From UBA5078 sp964538025 (lineage in GTDB: Bacteria; Pseudomonadota; Gammaproteobacteria; Pseudomonadales; Pseudohongiellaceae): a stretch of DNA of 64,000 bases. This document shows positions 33,837 through 41,946 of the stretch, piece after piece. Made by a program: the position numbers and the translations under genes. Positions within the stretch are counted from its first letter, which is position 1, and every line of letters begins with the position of its first letter. The stretch covers positions 1-64,000 of the forward strand of contig CAZICZ010000005.1 in the NCBI GenBank assembly GCA_964538025.1. Direction: 5' to 3'. Under the pieces are notes generated by a model. It searched no databases. It was not told the origin of the DNA and worked only from the letters and a program-made list of their open reading frames with translations.

Positions 33837-34634
33837 ATGCGACACCCCACCCTGAAGGGTCTTTTTCTGACACTTCTGTGCGCCCTGCCGGTCTTTGCCC
33901 AGGCAGAAAGCAAAACCTACATGTATGACCACGTCCACATGGCCGTGTCCGACCCTCAAGCGGCCGCGCAGTGGTACAAGGACAATATCGGTGGCGAGTT
34001 CATCGACGGACGCACAGACCGTCTGCTGTTCGGCACGACCCGCATCATGTTCCTCAACGGCAATGAAAATACCCGTCCCAGCGAAGGCGGCGTGGTCGAT
34101 CACCTGGGCTTCTCTTTCCCGGACCTGGCCTCCGTGGTGGAGCGCGCCCGTGCCGCCGGTGCCACCGTGCAGGGCGACATTCGGGACGTGCCGGGCCTGT
34201 TCAAACTGGCCTTCATCGTCGATCCGTTCGGTTCACGCCTGGAGCTGATTGAAGACCCCCAGCACCTTGGCTTCCACCACGTGCATCTGCGCTCGCCCGA
34301 TCCTGAGGCCATGTTTGCCTGGTACGAAAACACCTTCGGTGGCATCCGCACCAATCTGCGGGGTCGTCTGGACGGCATCCTGTATCCCGGCAATGTCTGG
34401 CTGCTGATTACCCGCGGCGAGAATTTCCCGAGCCAGGGCGCCTCCATTGACCACATCGGCTGGCGCGCGCTGGATTCCGCCGAGACACAGGCGGATCTTC
34501 ACGCCAAGAACGTCGAGTTCACGTCCGAACCCCGTGACATGACCCTGCCCAATGGCATCATCAACTTCTTCTACGTGCAGGGACCGGAAGGCGCCCGCGT
34601 GGAACTGGTGCACCGCGCGCCTGACATGCGCTAG
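33837..34634 (+). CDS. Exported protein with two glyoxalase/VOC domains
   Basis: A 265-residue protein with a signal peptide (MRHPTLKGLFLTLLCALPVF, cleavage near AQA-E). Two vicinal-oxygen-chelate domains follow: YMYDHVHMAVSDPQAAAQWYKDNIGGE ... LAFIVDPFGSRLELIED, and FHHVHLRSPDPEAMFAWYENTFGG ... FFYVQGPEGARVELVH. Each keeps His near the start and Glu near the end, as for metal binding. VOC enzymes include glyoxalase I and extradiol dioxygenases, but periplasmic members are uncommon and the reaction is unknown. AAAGGAG lies 7 nt upstream of the ATG, so the longer open frame overlapping the methyltransferase is not used. Confidence 0.82.
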   Translation: MRHPTLKGLFLTLLCALPVFAQAESKTYMYDHVHMAVSDPQAAAQWYKDNIGGEFIDGRTDRLLFGTTRIMFLNGNENTRPSEGGVVDHLGFSFPDLASVVERARAAGATVQGDIRDVPGLFKLAFIVDPFGSRLELIEDPQHLGFHHVHLRSPDPEAMFAWYENTFGGIRTNLRGRLDGILYPGNVWLLITRGENFPSQGASIDHIGWRALDSAETQADLHAKNVEFTSEPRDMTLPNGIINFFYVQGPEGARVELVHRAPDMR

Positions 34635-34658
34635 CCCCCTCCCCTTTCGGGAACGCCA

Positions 34659-34700
34659 TGAAGCCGGAACTGCCGCGCAGCTCCGGCTTCATTCATTTTT
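34659..34700 (+). terminator. Terminator after the double-VOC gene
   Basis: Stem TGAAGCCGGA / TCCGGCTTCA (34659-34668 and 34682-34691) followed by ttcattttt. It lies 25 bp beyond the stop codon. Confidence 0.88.
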
Positions 34701-34806
34701 AAGCCGCTGTTTTTATTTGGTTTTTGCACCAAAAACGGGCGTTTTTCGGGTCATGGACAATATCTTGTCATTATAACGCGACAGTCCGTGCCTTTTCTGC
34801 TTGCCC

Positions 34807-34815
34807 TGCTATAAT
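34807..34815 (+). promoter_or_regulatory. Extended -10 promoter of ppa
   Basis: TGCTATAAT is a perfect extended -10 element, 69 bp upstream of the ppa ATG; the -35 region is poor, as allowed for such promoters. Confidence 0.6.
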
Positions 34816-34883
34816 GCGCGCCTTTCATTCACCCCACCCGACGACAATAAAAACACCTGGGTCACGACTTTACAGGTACCTGC

Positions 34884-35504
34884 ATGAAGAAGTTTCCTCC
34901 CCCCTTTTACCGCTGGCGACCCCACCCGTGGCATGGCCTGGAGGTCGGCCCCGATGCGCCGCGCCTCGTGCATGCCTTCATCGAGATTTGCCCGTTTGAT
35001 CTGGTGAAATACGAAGTGGACAAGACGACCGGCTATCTGCGCGTGGATCGCCCGCAGCGCTCCTCATCCCAGCACCCGACGCTGTACGGATTCATTCCGC
35101 GGACTTACTGCGGATCCCGCGTTCGGGACCTGATGGAAGGCGCCTCACGGGGTGACGGCGACCCGCTGGATATCTGCGTGATCACCGAGCGGCCCATCTC
35201 CAAGACGGAAATCATCCTCAATGCGAAGGTGATCGGCGGGCTGCCCATGCTCGACGGGGGTGAGGCGGACGACAAGATCATCGCGGTGCTGCAGAACGAC
35301 CCGCTGTTCGGGGAAGTGGAAGATATCAGTGAATTGCCGGACGCCCTGATTGAGCGCCTGCGCCACTATTTCCTGACGTACAAGCTCATTCCGGGACAGC
35401 AGAACAAGGTCTCCATCGGCGCAGCCTACGGCTTCGAGCATGCCAAGATCGTGATTCAGGCGGCCATGGACGATTACGAAACGGAGTACGGCACCTCCGA
35501 CTGA
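34884..35504 (+). CDS. ppa: Inorganic pyrophosphatase (family I)
   Basis: Hydrolyses PPi in the cytosol. The 206-residue protein has the family signature DGDPLDICV (about 96-104), KYEVDKTTGYLRVDR near the substrate site and YGFIPRTYCG. Sequence such as the long GGEADDKIIAVLQNDPLFGEVEDI segment fits the family I fold (three metal-binding Asp residues). It is somewhat longer than E. coli PPase (176). Flanked by its own promoter and a strong terminator, so it is likely monocistronic. Confidence 0.9.
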   Translation: MKKFPPPFYRWRPHPWHGLEVGPDAPRLVHAFIEICPFDLVKYEVDKTTGYLRVDRPQRSSSQHPTLYGFIPRTYCGSRVRDLMEGASRGDGDPLDICVITERPISKTEIILNAKVIGGLPMLDGGEADDKIIAVLQNDPLFGEVEDISELPDALIERLRHYFLTYKLIPGQQNKVSIGAAYGFEHAKIVIQAAMDDYETEYGTSD

Positions 35505-35525
35505 AAAGGGAGCGTTGCCAAGACG

Positions 35526-35561
35526 GGGACGGATCGTGCACAGCGACCGTCCCTTTTTTTT
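35526..35561 (+). terminator. Terminator of ppa
   Basis: Stem GGGACGG / CCGTCCC with a 14-nt loop followed by eight T. The end of the T run overlaps the stop codon of the convergent XdhC gene. Confidence 0.92.
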
Positions 35562-36585
35562 AGCGGCAGACCGGACGGTCCTCGCTGGGATCACAGACAC
35601 CACCGCCTAAGCGGACATCGTGCTGATGCCGCACCTGCGTGACCTCTGCCATGACGGAAATGGCAATTTCCGCCGGGGTTTTGCTGCCAATCTGCAGGCC
35701 GATCGGCGCGTGGAGCCGGGCAATTTCGGCCTCGCTCAGCCCCAGTTCGGGCAGGCGCGCCCGCCGGCTGGCAGAGGTGCGGTCAGAGCCCATCGCTCCC
35801 ACGTAAAACGCGTCGGTCTTCAGGGCCTCCATCAGCGCCATGTCATCCACCCGGGGGTCATGCGCTAATGCAATCACACCGCTGTAGGCGTCGCTGAATC
35901 CCTCGCGCACCACGTCATCGGGCAGATCCGAGGTGACATGCACCCCCTCGACATGCCAATTGCCGAGGTAATCCGGTCGCGGGTCGCACAGGGTAACCTC
36001 GTATTCCAGCGCCAGAGCCATTTCAGCGACATAACGGGCCACGTCGCCCGCCCCCAGCAGGAGCAGTTTGTAGTGGGGGCTCAGGCTGTGCAGCATGCGG
36101 GTGTCGCTCATGATCACGGCATCCGCAGAGCTGCCGGCGTGCAGTGCGATGGCGCCCGTCGTCAGGTCCACCTCCCGGCTCACCCGCTGATGCGCTTCCA
36201 GTGCGGCCGTTAACGCGCCGAACACCTGCCGGTTGGCGTCCGTCGGCGCGAGATACTCCAGCAACACGTGCAACTGTCCCCCACAGGGCAATCGCAGACG
36301 CGCCGCCTGCTCGGCGGTAATGCCGTATTTGACGACAAAGGGTTTTTTCTCGGCATCGTATTGCGCCTTGAGCGACCCGTCGCGCAGCTGGTTGAGAAAG
36401 TCTTCTTCAATGCAGCCGCCGGAAATCGACCCGGCGAGATCCCCATCCAGCGTGCACGCCATCATGGAACCCACCGGCCGGGGGGACGACCCCCAGGTCG
36501 TGAGAATCGTGCACAGCCACACGGGCTGTTCACGCTGCAACCAGTCATAAACCGTGGCGATAATGTGTTGCTGACCGCTTTGCAT
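35560..36585 (-). CDS. XdhC/CoxI-family molybdoenzyme maturation protein
   Basis: A 341-residue protein. The N-terminal XdhC domain has WGSSPRPVGSMMACTLDGDLAGSISGGCIEEDF with the conserved Cys; the C-terminal Rossmann-like domain has LLLLGAGDVARYVAEMALALEYEVTLCDPRPDYL and YVGAMGSDRTSASRRARL. XdhC binds molybdenum cofactor and helps sulfurate it before insertion into xanthine-dehydrogenase-type enzymes. No such enzyme lies in the window, but a MocA/MobA-like gene is at 6.5 kb. The ATG at 36585 (MQSGQQHIIATV) is preferred over the GTG five codons upstream. Confidence 0.88.
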   Translation of the reverse strand: MQSGQQHIIATVYDWLQREQPVWLCTILTTWGSSPRPVGSMMACTLDGDLAGSISGGCIEEDFLNQLRDGSLKAQYDAEKKPFVVKYGITAEQAARLRLPCGGQLHVLLEYLAPTDANRQVFGALTAALEAHQRVSREVDLTTGAIALHAGSSADAVIMSDTRMLHSLSPHYKLLLLGAGDVARYVAEMALALEYEVTLCDPRPDYLGNWHVEGVHVTSDLPDDVVREGFSDAYSGVIALAHDPRVDDMALMEALKTDAFYVGAMGSDRTSASRRARLPELGLSEAEIARLHAPIGLQIGSKTPAEIAISVMAEVTQVRHQHDVRLGGGVCDPSEDRPVCR

Positions 36586-36772
36586 GAAAGGCCTCGACAC
36601 TGCGTGGATCAGGGGACAAAAAAGTGGGGGGAGCTTACCGCATCCCGCCCCGTCTGCCCAGCCTCGGCCGTCGCCCGCGGACGCCCCTACCCGCGCGCTT
36701 GTGCCGCGCAGACACCGTTTGGCGAGACCCGTCCTGTCGCCTCGCCAGCGGTGCCGAAGAAAGGACAGCCCC

Positions 36773-38176
36773 TTAGACCGTCTGGGTTTTCCAGCGGCCG
36801 CGCATGAACCAGATGACGCCGACGATGCCCATCAGAATCTCCGCGACGAAGACTGACCAGAACACGCCGTATGGCCCCATGGACAGCCGGGTTGCCATCC
36901 AGTAGGCCACCGGAATCTGCACCATCCAGTAACAGAACCCGTTGATCCACATGGGCGTCATGGTATCCCCTGCCCCGTTGAACGCCTGAATCGCCACCAT
37001 GCCCAAGGCCATAAAGCCGAAGCTGTAGCTCATGATGCGCAGCGCGTCGATGCCATAGCCCACCGCCTCGGGTTCCGTGGTGAACAGCTCCATCACCTGC
37101 CGCGGCACGGCAATCAGCACAATCGCCACCAGCATCATGTAGGTGACATTGTATTTCGCCACTTGCCAGACCGTGCTGACGGCGCGCTCCACCTTGCCCG
37201 CCCCCAGATTCTGCCCTACCAAGGTGGCGACGGCATTGCTCAGGCCCCAGGCGGGGAGAATCACAAACATCATCACGCGGATCGCGATGGTATAGCCTGC
37301 CACGGCATCGCTGCCGTACAGGGATACCAGGCGCATCAGGAACACCCAGCTCGCCGTGGCGATCAGGAACTGCAGGATGCCCCCCACGGAGATGCGCACG
37401 AGCGTCAAAATGACCGACAGCGTGATCACAAAGTCCTTGAGAACCAGCTGAATGCGGCGGTCCTTCGCGCACAGATACCAGAACTGGTAGAGCAGGCCGA
37501 TGCCCCGGCCGATGTTGGTGGCCACCGCGGCCCCCGTCACCCCCATCTCCGGAAACGGGCCAAGACCAAAGATCAGGCAGGGGTCCAGCACAATGTTGAT
37601 GCCATTGGCCAGCACCAATGCTCGCATCGCCAGGCTGGCATCCCCGGCCCCGCGAAAGATGGCGTTGTTCAGAAACAGGAACACGATGGTGAAGCAGCCG
37701 CCCAGCATGATCTGGGTGTAGGAACTGCCCACCGCAATCACCTCTGGTTCTGCGCCCATGAGCCCCAGGATTTCCCCGGCAAAGAAGAAACCGCCAAGCC
37801 CCACCACGAGGGAGACAGCCGCCCCGAGCCAGAGGGCCTGCCCGGCCGCAAACGCGGCCGCCGCAGGAGCGTTTTCCCCGATGCGGCGCGCCACCATGGC
37901 GGTGGTGCCCATGGAGAGGCCGATGGCAATCGCATACAGAAGAGAGATCACCGACTCCGTGAGCCCTACCGTGGCGACGGCTTCGGCACCGAGGCTGGCC
38001 ACGAAGAAGATGTCCACGATGGCAAAGACCGATTCCATCGACATCTCAAGAATCATCGGGACGGCCAGCAGGAACGTTGCCCTGGCGATGGAGCCTTCGG
38101 TGTAATTAATGGTCGAGCTGCCCAGCAGGGCCTGACGAAACAGGGCAAAGCCTGCGCGTAGTTTTTGCAAAGTCAT
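36773..38176 (-). CDS. MATE-family multidrug efflux transporter
   Basis: A 467-residue inner-membrane exporter with about twelve hydrophobic helices. The start of the transporter domain GSIARATFLLAVPMILEMSMESVFAIVDIFFVASLGAEAVATVGL and the second-half repeat VSLYGSDAVAGYTIAIRVMMFVILPAWGLSNAVATLVGQNLGAGK are MATE hallmarks (Na+ or H+ coupled export of cationic compounds). I set the start at ATG 38176 (MTLQKLRAGF); the frame runs upstream to 38341 but that part is basic, lacks a ribosome site and belongs to a long leader. That leader holds an 8-codon uORF (38347-38373), suggesting regulated expression. Confidence 0.9.
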   Translation of the reverse strand: MTLQKLRAGFALFRQALLGSSTINYTEGSIARATFLLAVPMILEMSMESVFAIVDIFFVASLGAEAVATVGLTESVISLLYAIAIGLSMGTTAMVARRIGENAPAAAAFAAGQALWLGAAVSLVVGLGGFFFAGEILGLMGAEPEVIAVGSSYTQIMLGGCFTIVFLFLNNAIFRGAGDASLAMRALVLANGINIVLDPCLIFGLGPFPEMGVTGAAVATNIGRGIGLLYQFWYLCAKDRRIQLVLKDFVITLSVILTLVRISVGGILQFLIATASWVFLMRLVSLYGSDAVAGYTIAIRVMMFVILPAWGLSNAVATLVGQNLGAGKVERAVSTVWQVAKYNVTYMMLVAIVLIAVPRQVMELFTTEPEAVGYGIDALRIMSYSFGFMALGMVAIQAFNGAGDTMTPMWINGFCYWMVQIPVAYWMATRLSMGPYGVFWSVFVAEILMGIVGVIWFMRGRWKTQTV

Positions 38177-38346
38177 GATGTATCCAGAAAGTAATGAGCA
38201 ACGGGAATGCGGGCGGCAGCACGACAGGCTGCGGCAGCGCGTGACCAACAAGGACTTCTGGATTCGGGTGGATCGCACAGGCCGAAAAACGCGGCGAGTG
38301 AGGCGATGCAGTGCGAAAGTGAGCTCTCGCGATGAAGCCAAAGTCC

Positions 38347-38373
38347 TTAGCGGCGGGCTATATCCATTGACAT
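38347..38373 (-). CDS. Short upstream ORF (MSMDIARR) in the MATE leader
   Basis: ATG TCA ATG GAT ATA GCC CGC CGC TAA on the minus strand, with a strong ribosome site AGGAG 8 nt upstream and a plausible promoter just before it. It ends about 170 nt before the MATE ATG. The ribosome site is stronger than that of the transporter itself, as in leader-peptide systems that couple stalling or translation to downstream expression. Function is inferred. Confidence 0.45.
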   Translation of the reverse strand: MSMDIARR

Positions 38374-38418
38374 TGGGCGTTCTCCTGACTGCGGGGCAGT
38401 CGTGACAAAGAGGCGGCG

Positions 38419-38447
38419 ATTATAGGCCAGCATTGCGCCCTTGTCGT
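38419..38447 (-). promoter_or_regulatory. Promoter of the MATE transcript
   Basis: Minus-strand ACGACA (38442-38447), 17-bp spacer, perfect TATAAT (38419-38424). Transcription from near 38412 gives a leader of about 235 nt containing the uORF. Confidence 0.55.
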
Positions 38448-38548
38448 GGGGGCTTTTCGTCAAAATGCCGGAGAAATTCATCCGGTGTGATGACAGTCAC
38501 TTGTGCAGAAAACAGGAGTACAATGCCGCAACGTTGTCCGGAGGGTGT

Positions 38549-39604
38549 ATGAGTGTCCTGCTGTTTGTACTGGGATTAATCCTGTTGATTCTGGGTGCCG
38601 AGATGCTGGTCAAAGGCGCCTCGCGGATTGCATCACTAATGCGGATTCCGCCCCTGATCATCGGTCTGACTGTCGTCGCCTTCGGCACCAGTTCCCCCGA
38701 GTTCGCCGTCAGCATTGAAGCCGCGATGGCGGATCAGGCAAGTATCGCGGTCGGCAACGTGGTGGGCAGCAATATCTTCAACGTGCTGTTTATCCTGGGA
38801 CTCTCCGCCCTGATCGTGCCGCTGCTGGTCTCTCCCCAGCTGATCCGCTTCGACATCCCCCTGATGATTGTGCTGTCCGCCCTGTTGCTGCTGATGTCGC
38901 AGGACAGGCTTCTGAGCCGCCTTGACGGACTTGTCCTGGTGGGAGCGCTTGTGGCCTATCTGGTCTACCTGTTTGTGCAGACCCGGGGTCAGCCCTGTGA
39001 CGACTGCGAGGACATCGGAGAGCCGCACTGGCTGCGCGATGGCGCTCTTATTGTCGTCGGGCTGGGGTTTCTCGTCTTCGGGTCCGATCAGCTCATCAAG
39101 GGCTCGATCTCGATTGCCTCCTACTTCGGGGTCAGCGAACTCGTCATCGGCCTGACCATCGTGGCCATCGGCACCTCCCTGCCCGAACTGGTGACCTCGA
39201 TCGTGGCCGCGCTTCGCGGTCAGCGGGATATTGCCGTGGGCAATGTGGTGGGCAGCAATCTGTTCAACATCATGGGCGTGCTGGGAGTAGCGAGTTTGAT
39301 TGCCCCGGGCGGCATCGACGTGCCCGAATCCCTGCTGCATTTCGATCTGCTCGTGATGCTGGCCGTGGCGGTCGTCTGCCTGCCGGTGTTCTTCACCGGA
39401 AACCTGATCAGCCGCAACGAGGGGGCGGCGTTCTTCGTGTATTACCTCGCCTACACGGGCTATCTCATCTTCGATGCAACCGGACACGCCCTGCTGATGC
39501 CACTCAGTCAGTCCCTGCTGTATTTCTTCCTGCCCCTGACACTGCTGGCCGTTGCCGTCAGCGTGGCGCGGGACCCGCAACTGCGTCTGGGGCGCCGGAC
39601 ATGA
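38549..39604 (+). CDS. Calcium/sodium antiporter (YrbG-like, CaCA family)
   Basis: A 351-residue membrane exchanger with about ten helices and the two alpha-repeats of the CaCA superfamily: LTVVAFGTSSPEFAVSIEAA with AVGNVVGSNIFNVLFILGLSAL, and LTIVAIGTSLPELVTSIVAAL with AVGNVVGSNLFNIMGVLG. The acidic residues in GTSSPE and GTSLPE bind the cation. An acidic, Cys-containing loop (CDDCEDIGEPHW) links the halves. The ATG at 38549 has GGAGGG 5-8 nt upstream. The last codons overlap the next gene (ATGA). Confidence 0.9.
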   Translation: MSVLLFVLGLILLILGAEMLVKGASRIASLMRIPPLIIGLTVVAFGTSSPEFAVSIEAAMADQASIAVGNVVGSNIFNVLFILGLSALIVPLLVSPQLIRFDIPLMIVLSALLLLMSQDRLLSRLDGLVLVGALVAYLVYLFVQTRGQPCDDCEDIGEPHWLRDGALIVVGLGFLVFGSDQLIKGSISIASYFGVSELVIGLTIVAIGTSLPELVTSIVAALRGQRDIAVGNVVGSNLFNIMGVLGVASLIAPGGIDVPESLLHFDLLVMLAVAVVCLPVFFTGNLISRNEGAAFFVYYLAYTGYLIFDATGHALLMPLSQSLLYFFLPLTLLAVAVSVARDPQLRLGRRT

Positions 39605-39813
39605 GCCTGACGGACACTTCCCTCATGCTCTGGGGACTGTTGTTCAACTCCATCGGTCTGGGATATTTCGTCTACGGCAAGAAACAGTCTCACAAAGGCG
39701 CCCTGCTCAGCGGAATCGCGCTGATGATCCTCCCGTATTTCCTCTCCAGCGACCTCGTGCTGGTCGCCGTGTGCCTTGGCCTCATGGCCATGCCCCGCTA
39801 CGTGAGGTTTTAA
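39601..39813 (+). CDS. Small two-helix membrane protein
   Basis: A 70-residue hydrophobic protein with three short hydrophobic stretches (SLMLWGLLFNSIGLGYFVYG, GALLSGIALMILPYFL, LVLVAVCLGLMAMP). ATGA overlap with the antiporter implies coupled translation and possibly a functional link. Similar small proteins are sometimes annotated as amino-acid transport proteins, without experimental support that I know of. Its stop overlaps the convergent ogt stop by 4 bp. Confidence 0.7.
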   Translation: MSLTDTSLMLWGLLFNSIGLGYFVYGKKQSHKGALLSGIALMILPYFLSSDLVLVAVCLGLMAMPRYVRF

Positions 39814-40307
39814 GCCTCCAGTGCAAACGGCCGGGCGCGCTGCTCCAAGGACAGTAACAGCACTTTGGCCGGCAAGCCGCCACCAAACCCCGTCAGATTG
39901 CCCGTGCTGCCGATTACCCGGTGGCAGGGAATAATGATGGGAATCGGGTTCTGGCCATTCGCTGCGCCTACTGCCCGGCTGGCCTTCGGATTGCCAATCT
40001 GCGCCGCAATCTCGCCATAACTGCAGGTTTTGCCATAGGGAATCTGCGTCAGTGCCGCCCAAACGGCCTGCTGAAATGCCGTGCCCTCGGGCGCCAGCGG
40101 CACATCGAACTGCGTTAATTCTCCCGCGAAATAGGCGGCCAGTTGCTCCCGCACAGGCAGAAACACGGCGTCATCCTGCTGCCACGCGCTTTGATGGCGC
40201 GTCCGTCCCTTGCCGTCGGGAAAGCCGATCAGGTGCAGGCGCTCGCCGTCGCCGGCCAGCAACAGGGCTCCGAGGGGAGAATCCATATAGGTATAGCGTG
40301 TGATCAT
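39810..40307 (-). CDS. ogt: Methylated-DNA-[protein]-cysteine S-methyltransferase
   Basis: A suicide enzyme that removes methyl from O6-methylguanine. The 165-residue protein has the DNA-binding helix-turn-helix region (FQQAVWAALTQIPYGKTCSYGEIAAQIG, ASRAVGAANGQNPIPIIIPCHRVIGSTGNLTGFGGG) with the acceptor Cys in PCHRV. The ATG at 40307 has AAGGAG 7 nt upstream; longer frames overlap the upstream gene. It overlaps that gene by 4 bp (ATGA), making an alkylation-repair operon. Confidence 0.93.
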   Translation of the reverse strand: MITRYTYMDSPLGALLLAGDGERLHLIGFPDGKGRTRHQSAWQQDDAVFLPVREQLAAYFAGELTQFDVPLAPEGTAFQQAVWAALTQIPYGKTCSYGEIAAQIGNPKASRAVGAANGQNPIPIIIPCHRVIGSTGNLTGFGGGLPAKVLLLSLEQRARPFALEA

Positions 40308-41803
40308 GCGGGGACTCCTTCTGATCGCGGGGCCGCATCGGCGGCTTTCTGGGTGGCATAGGCATGCCACAGCAACATCACTGCATAGGCGCGCCACGGT
40401 CGCCAGGCGGTGGATACCTCCAACAGCTCACGCGCCGACAGGGGATCGCCCTCGCCAGCCGCGGCCCTTTGCAGAATCAGGTCACCCTGGGGAAAGGCGT
40501 CGGGATCGTTGAGGTCCCGGAGGGCAATGTAATGGGCCGTCCAGGGCCCAATGCCGGGAATGCGGGTGATCTGGTCAACGAAGGCCTCGGTGCGCTGGCT
40601 GCCATCAAAACGCAGGTGCCCGTCGCGCACCTCGCGCGCCATGAGGCGTATCGCGTCACAGCGCCGGGTGGTAATGCCAAGCCCGTCCAGAGAGGCGTCC
40701 GCCAGCTGGGCCGGCGTTGGAAACACGCGGGTAAGCGCCGGATGGCCGCTGCCGGTGTAGGGCGTGCCGCAGGCCTGCGCGAGGCGCGATACCAAGGTGG
40801 TCGCCCCTTTCACCGACACCTGCTGCCCGAGGATCGCAGGCACGGCAACCTCACACCCGTCCCAGGCCACGGGAACCCGGATGCCGGGAAAGCGGGCGAC
40901 CAGCGGCGCCAGCCGTGAGTCGCGGGCAAAAAACGCATCGATCTCCGCCGAAACGCCCCGCAGATCAAACATTCGCCGGACACGTTCCAGCACCCAGGGC
41001 AAGGCCTTGACGGCGGGATGCCGCACGCGCAACTGCGCCGCATGACGCGAGGGGAGGAAACTCAACTCCCATTCCCCAGCGACCTCTTCAAACAGAAAAC
41101 TGCGGCTGTAGTGCGTCTCCCCGACCACTTCGACGCCGGGAATCGCGCGGTAAGCCAGATAGGCCAGCATGGCCCGCCAGTCAAACGGCGGCCGATAGTG
41201 CAACTGCAGGGTGATGCCCGATTCCGCCGACTCGGGCCCCTGCGCTTCCCGCGCGCGCAGGGACAGGGGCGAGCGGCCGTAGACCTCCTGGAACACGGCA
41301 TTGAACCGGCGGACGCTGCTGAAGCCGGCCGCATGACACACCGCAGTCATCGGCAGTCGCGTCTCGTCGATCAGCTTTTTGGCCAGATGCAGGCGCTGCG
41401 TGTTGGCCACTGCCAGGGGAGACACCCCCAGATGCTGCTGAAAGAGGCGGCTCAGATGGCGTGGACCAATGTCCAGTTGCGCGGCAAGGGCCGAAATCCC
41501 CTCCTCCGCCACTGCGCCCTGCTGAATCAGTTGCAAGGCACGCGACACAGTGTGGGAGCTGCCCACCCAGGCGGGAGTGCCGGGAGAGGACTCGGGGCGA
41601 CAGCGAAGGCAGGGGCGAAAACCCGCCTCGGCAGCCGCAGCCGCGGTGGCATACAGGCGGATATTTTCCCGACGCGGCATGCGCACGGGGCAGACCGGAC
41701 GACAGTAAATCCCGGTCGTCAGCACACCGATAAAGACCCGGCCATCGAAGCGGGGGTCGCGGGCAAGCCGTGCCTGTTCAAAGTCGTCGGGGTTGATGTG
41801 CAT
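40304..41803 (-). CDS. Ada-AraC-AlkA fusion: alkylation-response regulator and 3-methyladenine glycosylase
   Basis: A 499-residue three-part protein. Residues 1-75 are the Ada N-terminal methylphosphotriester domain with zinc cysteines C34, C38, C65 and C68 (GIYCRPVCPVRMPRRENIRLY ... PCLRCRPE). About 80-190 is an AraC-type helix-turn-helix region (HLSRLFQQHLGVSPLAV, VCHAAGFSSVRRFNAVFQEVYGRSP). About 205-480 is AlkA: N-terminal domain, then the helix-hairpin-helix glycosylase with ITRIPGIGPWTAHYIALR and catalytic Asp in FPQGDLIL. It likely senses methyl damage, activates itself and ogt, and excises alkylated purines. The ATG at 41803 is chosen because the Ada domain starts there. Confidence 0.9.
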   Translation of the reverse strand: MHINPDDFEQARLARDPRFDGRVFIGVLTTGIYCRPVCPVRMPRRENIRLYATAAAAAEAGFRPCLRCRPESSPGTPAWVGSSHTVSRALQLIQQGAVAEEGISALAAQLDIGPRHLSRLFQQHLGVSPLAVANTQRLHLAKKLIDETRLPMTAVCHAAGFSSVRRFNAVFQEVYGRSPLSLRAREAQGPESAESGITLQLHYRPPFDWRAMLAYLAYRAIPGVEVVGETHYSRSFLFEEVAGEWELSFLPSRHAAQLRVRHPAVKALPWVLERVRRMFDLRGVSAEIDAFFARDSRLAPLVARFPGIRVPVAWDGCEVAVPAILGQQVSVKGATTLVSRLAQACGTPYTGSGHPALTRVFPTPAQLADASLDGLGITTRRCDAIRLMAREVRDGHLRFDGSQRTEAFVDQITRIPGIGPWTAHYIALRDLNDPDAFPQGDLILQRAAAGEGDPLSARELLEVSTAWRPWRAYAVMLLWHAYATQKAADAAPRSEGVPA

Positions 41804-41887
41804 GGACGTGCGTTCCCGGAAGCGGAGAAGATGGACGCAAAGGTAGCACAGGAGTTTCGCCATTTCTGGCCGTTTTCGGACATCATT

Positions 41888-41918
41888 AAAAAAGGGCGCC
41901 CCTTGCGGAAGCGCCCTT
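41888..41918 (-). terminator. Terminator of the quinohemoprotein operon
   Basis: Stem AAGGGCGC / GCGCCCTT (41892-41899 and 41911-41918), continued on the minus strand by a T run, 29 bp past the stop of the quinohemoprotein gene. Confidence 0.88.
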
Positions 41919-41946
41919 CTTGTTTCACCTGCGTGCAGAGTTCGCG

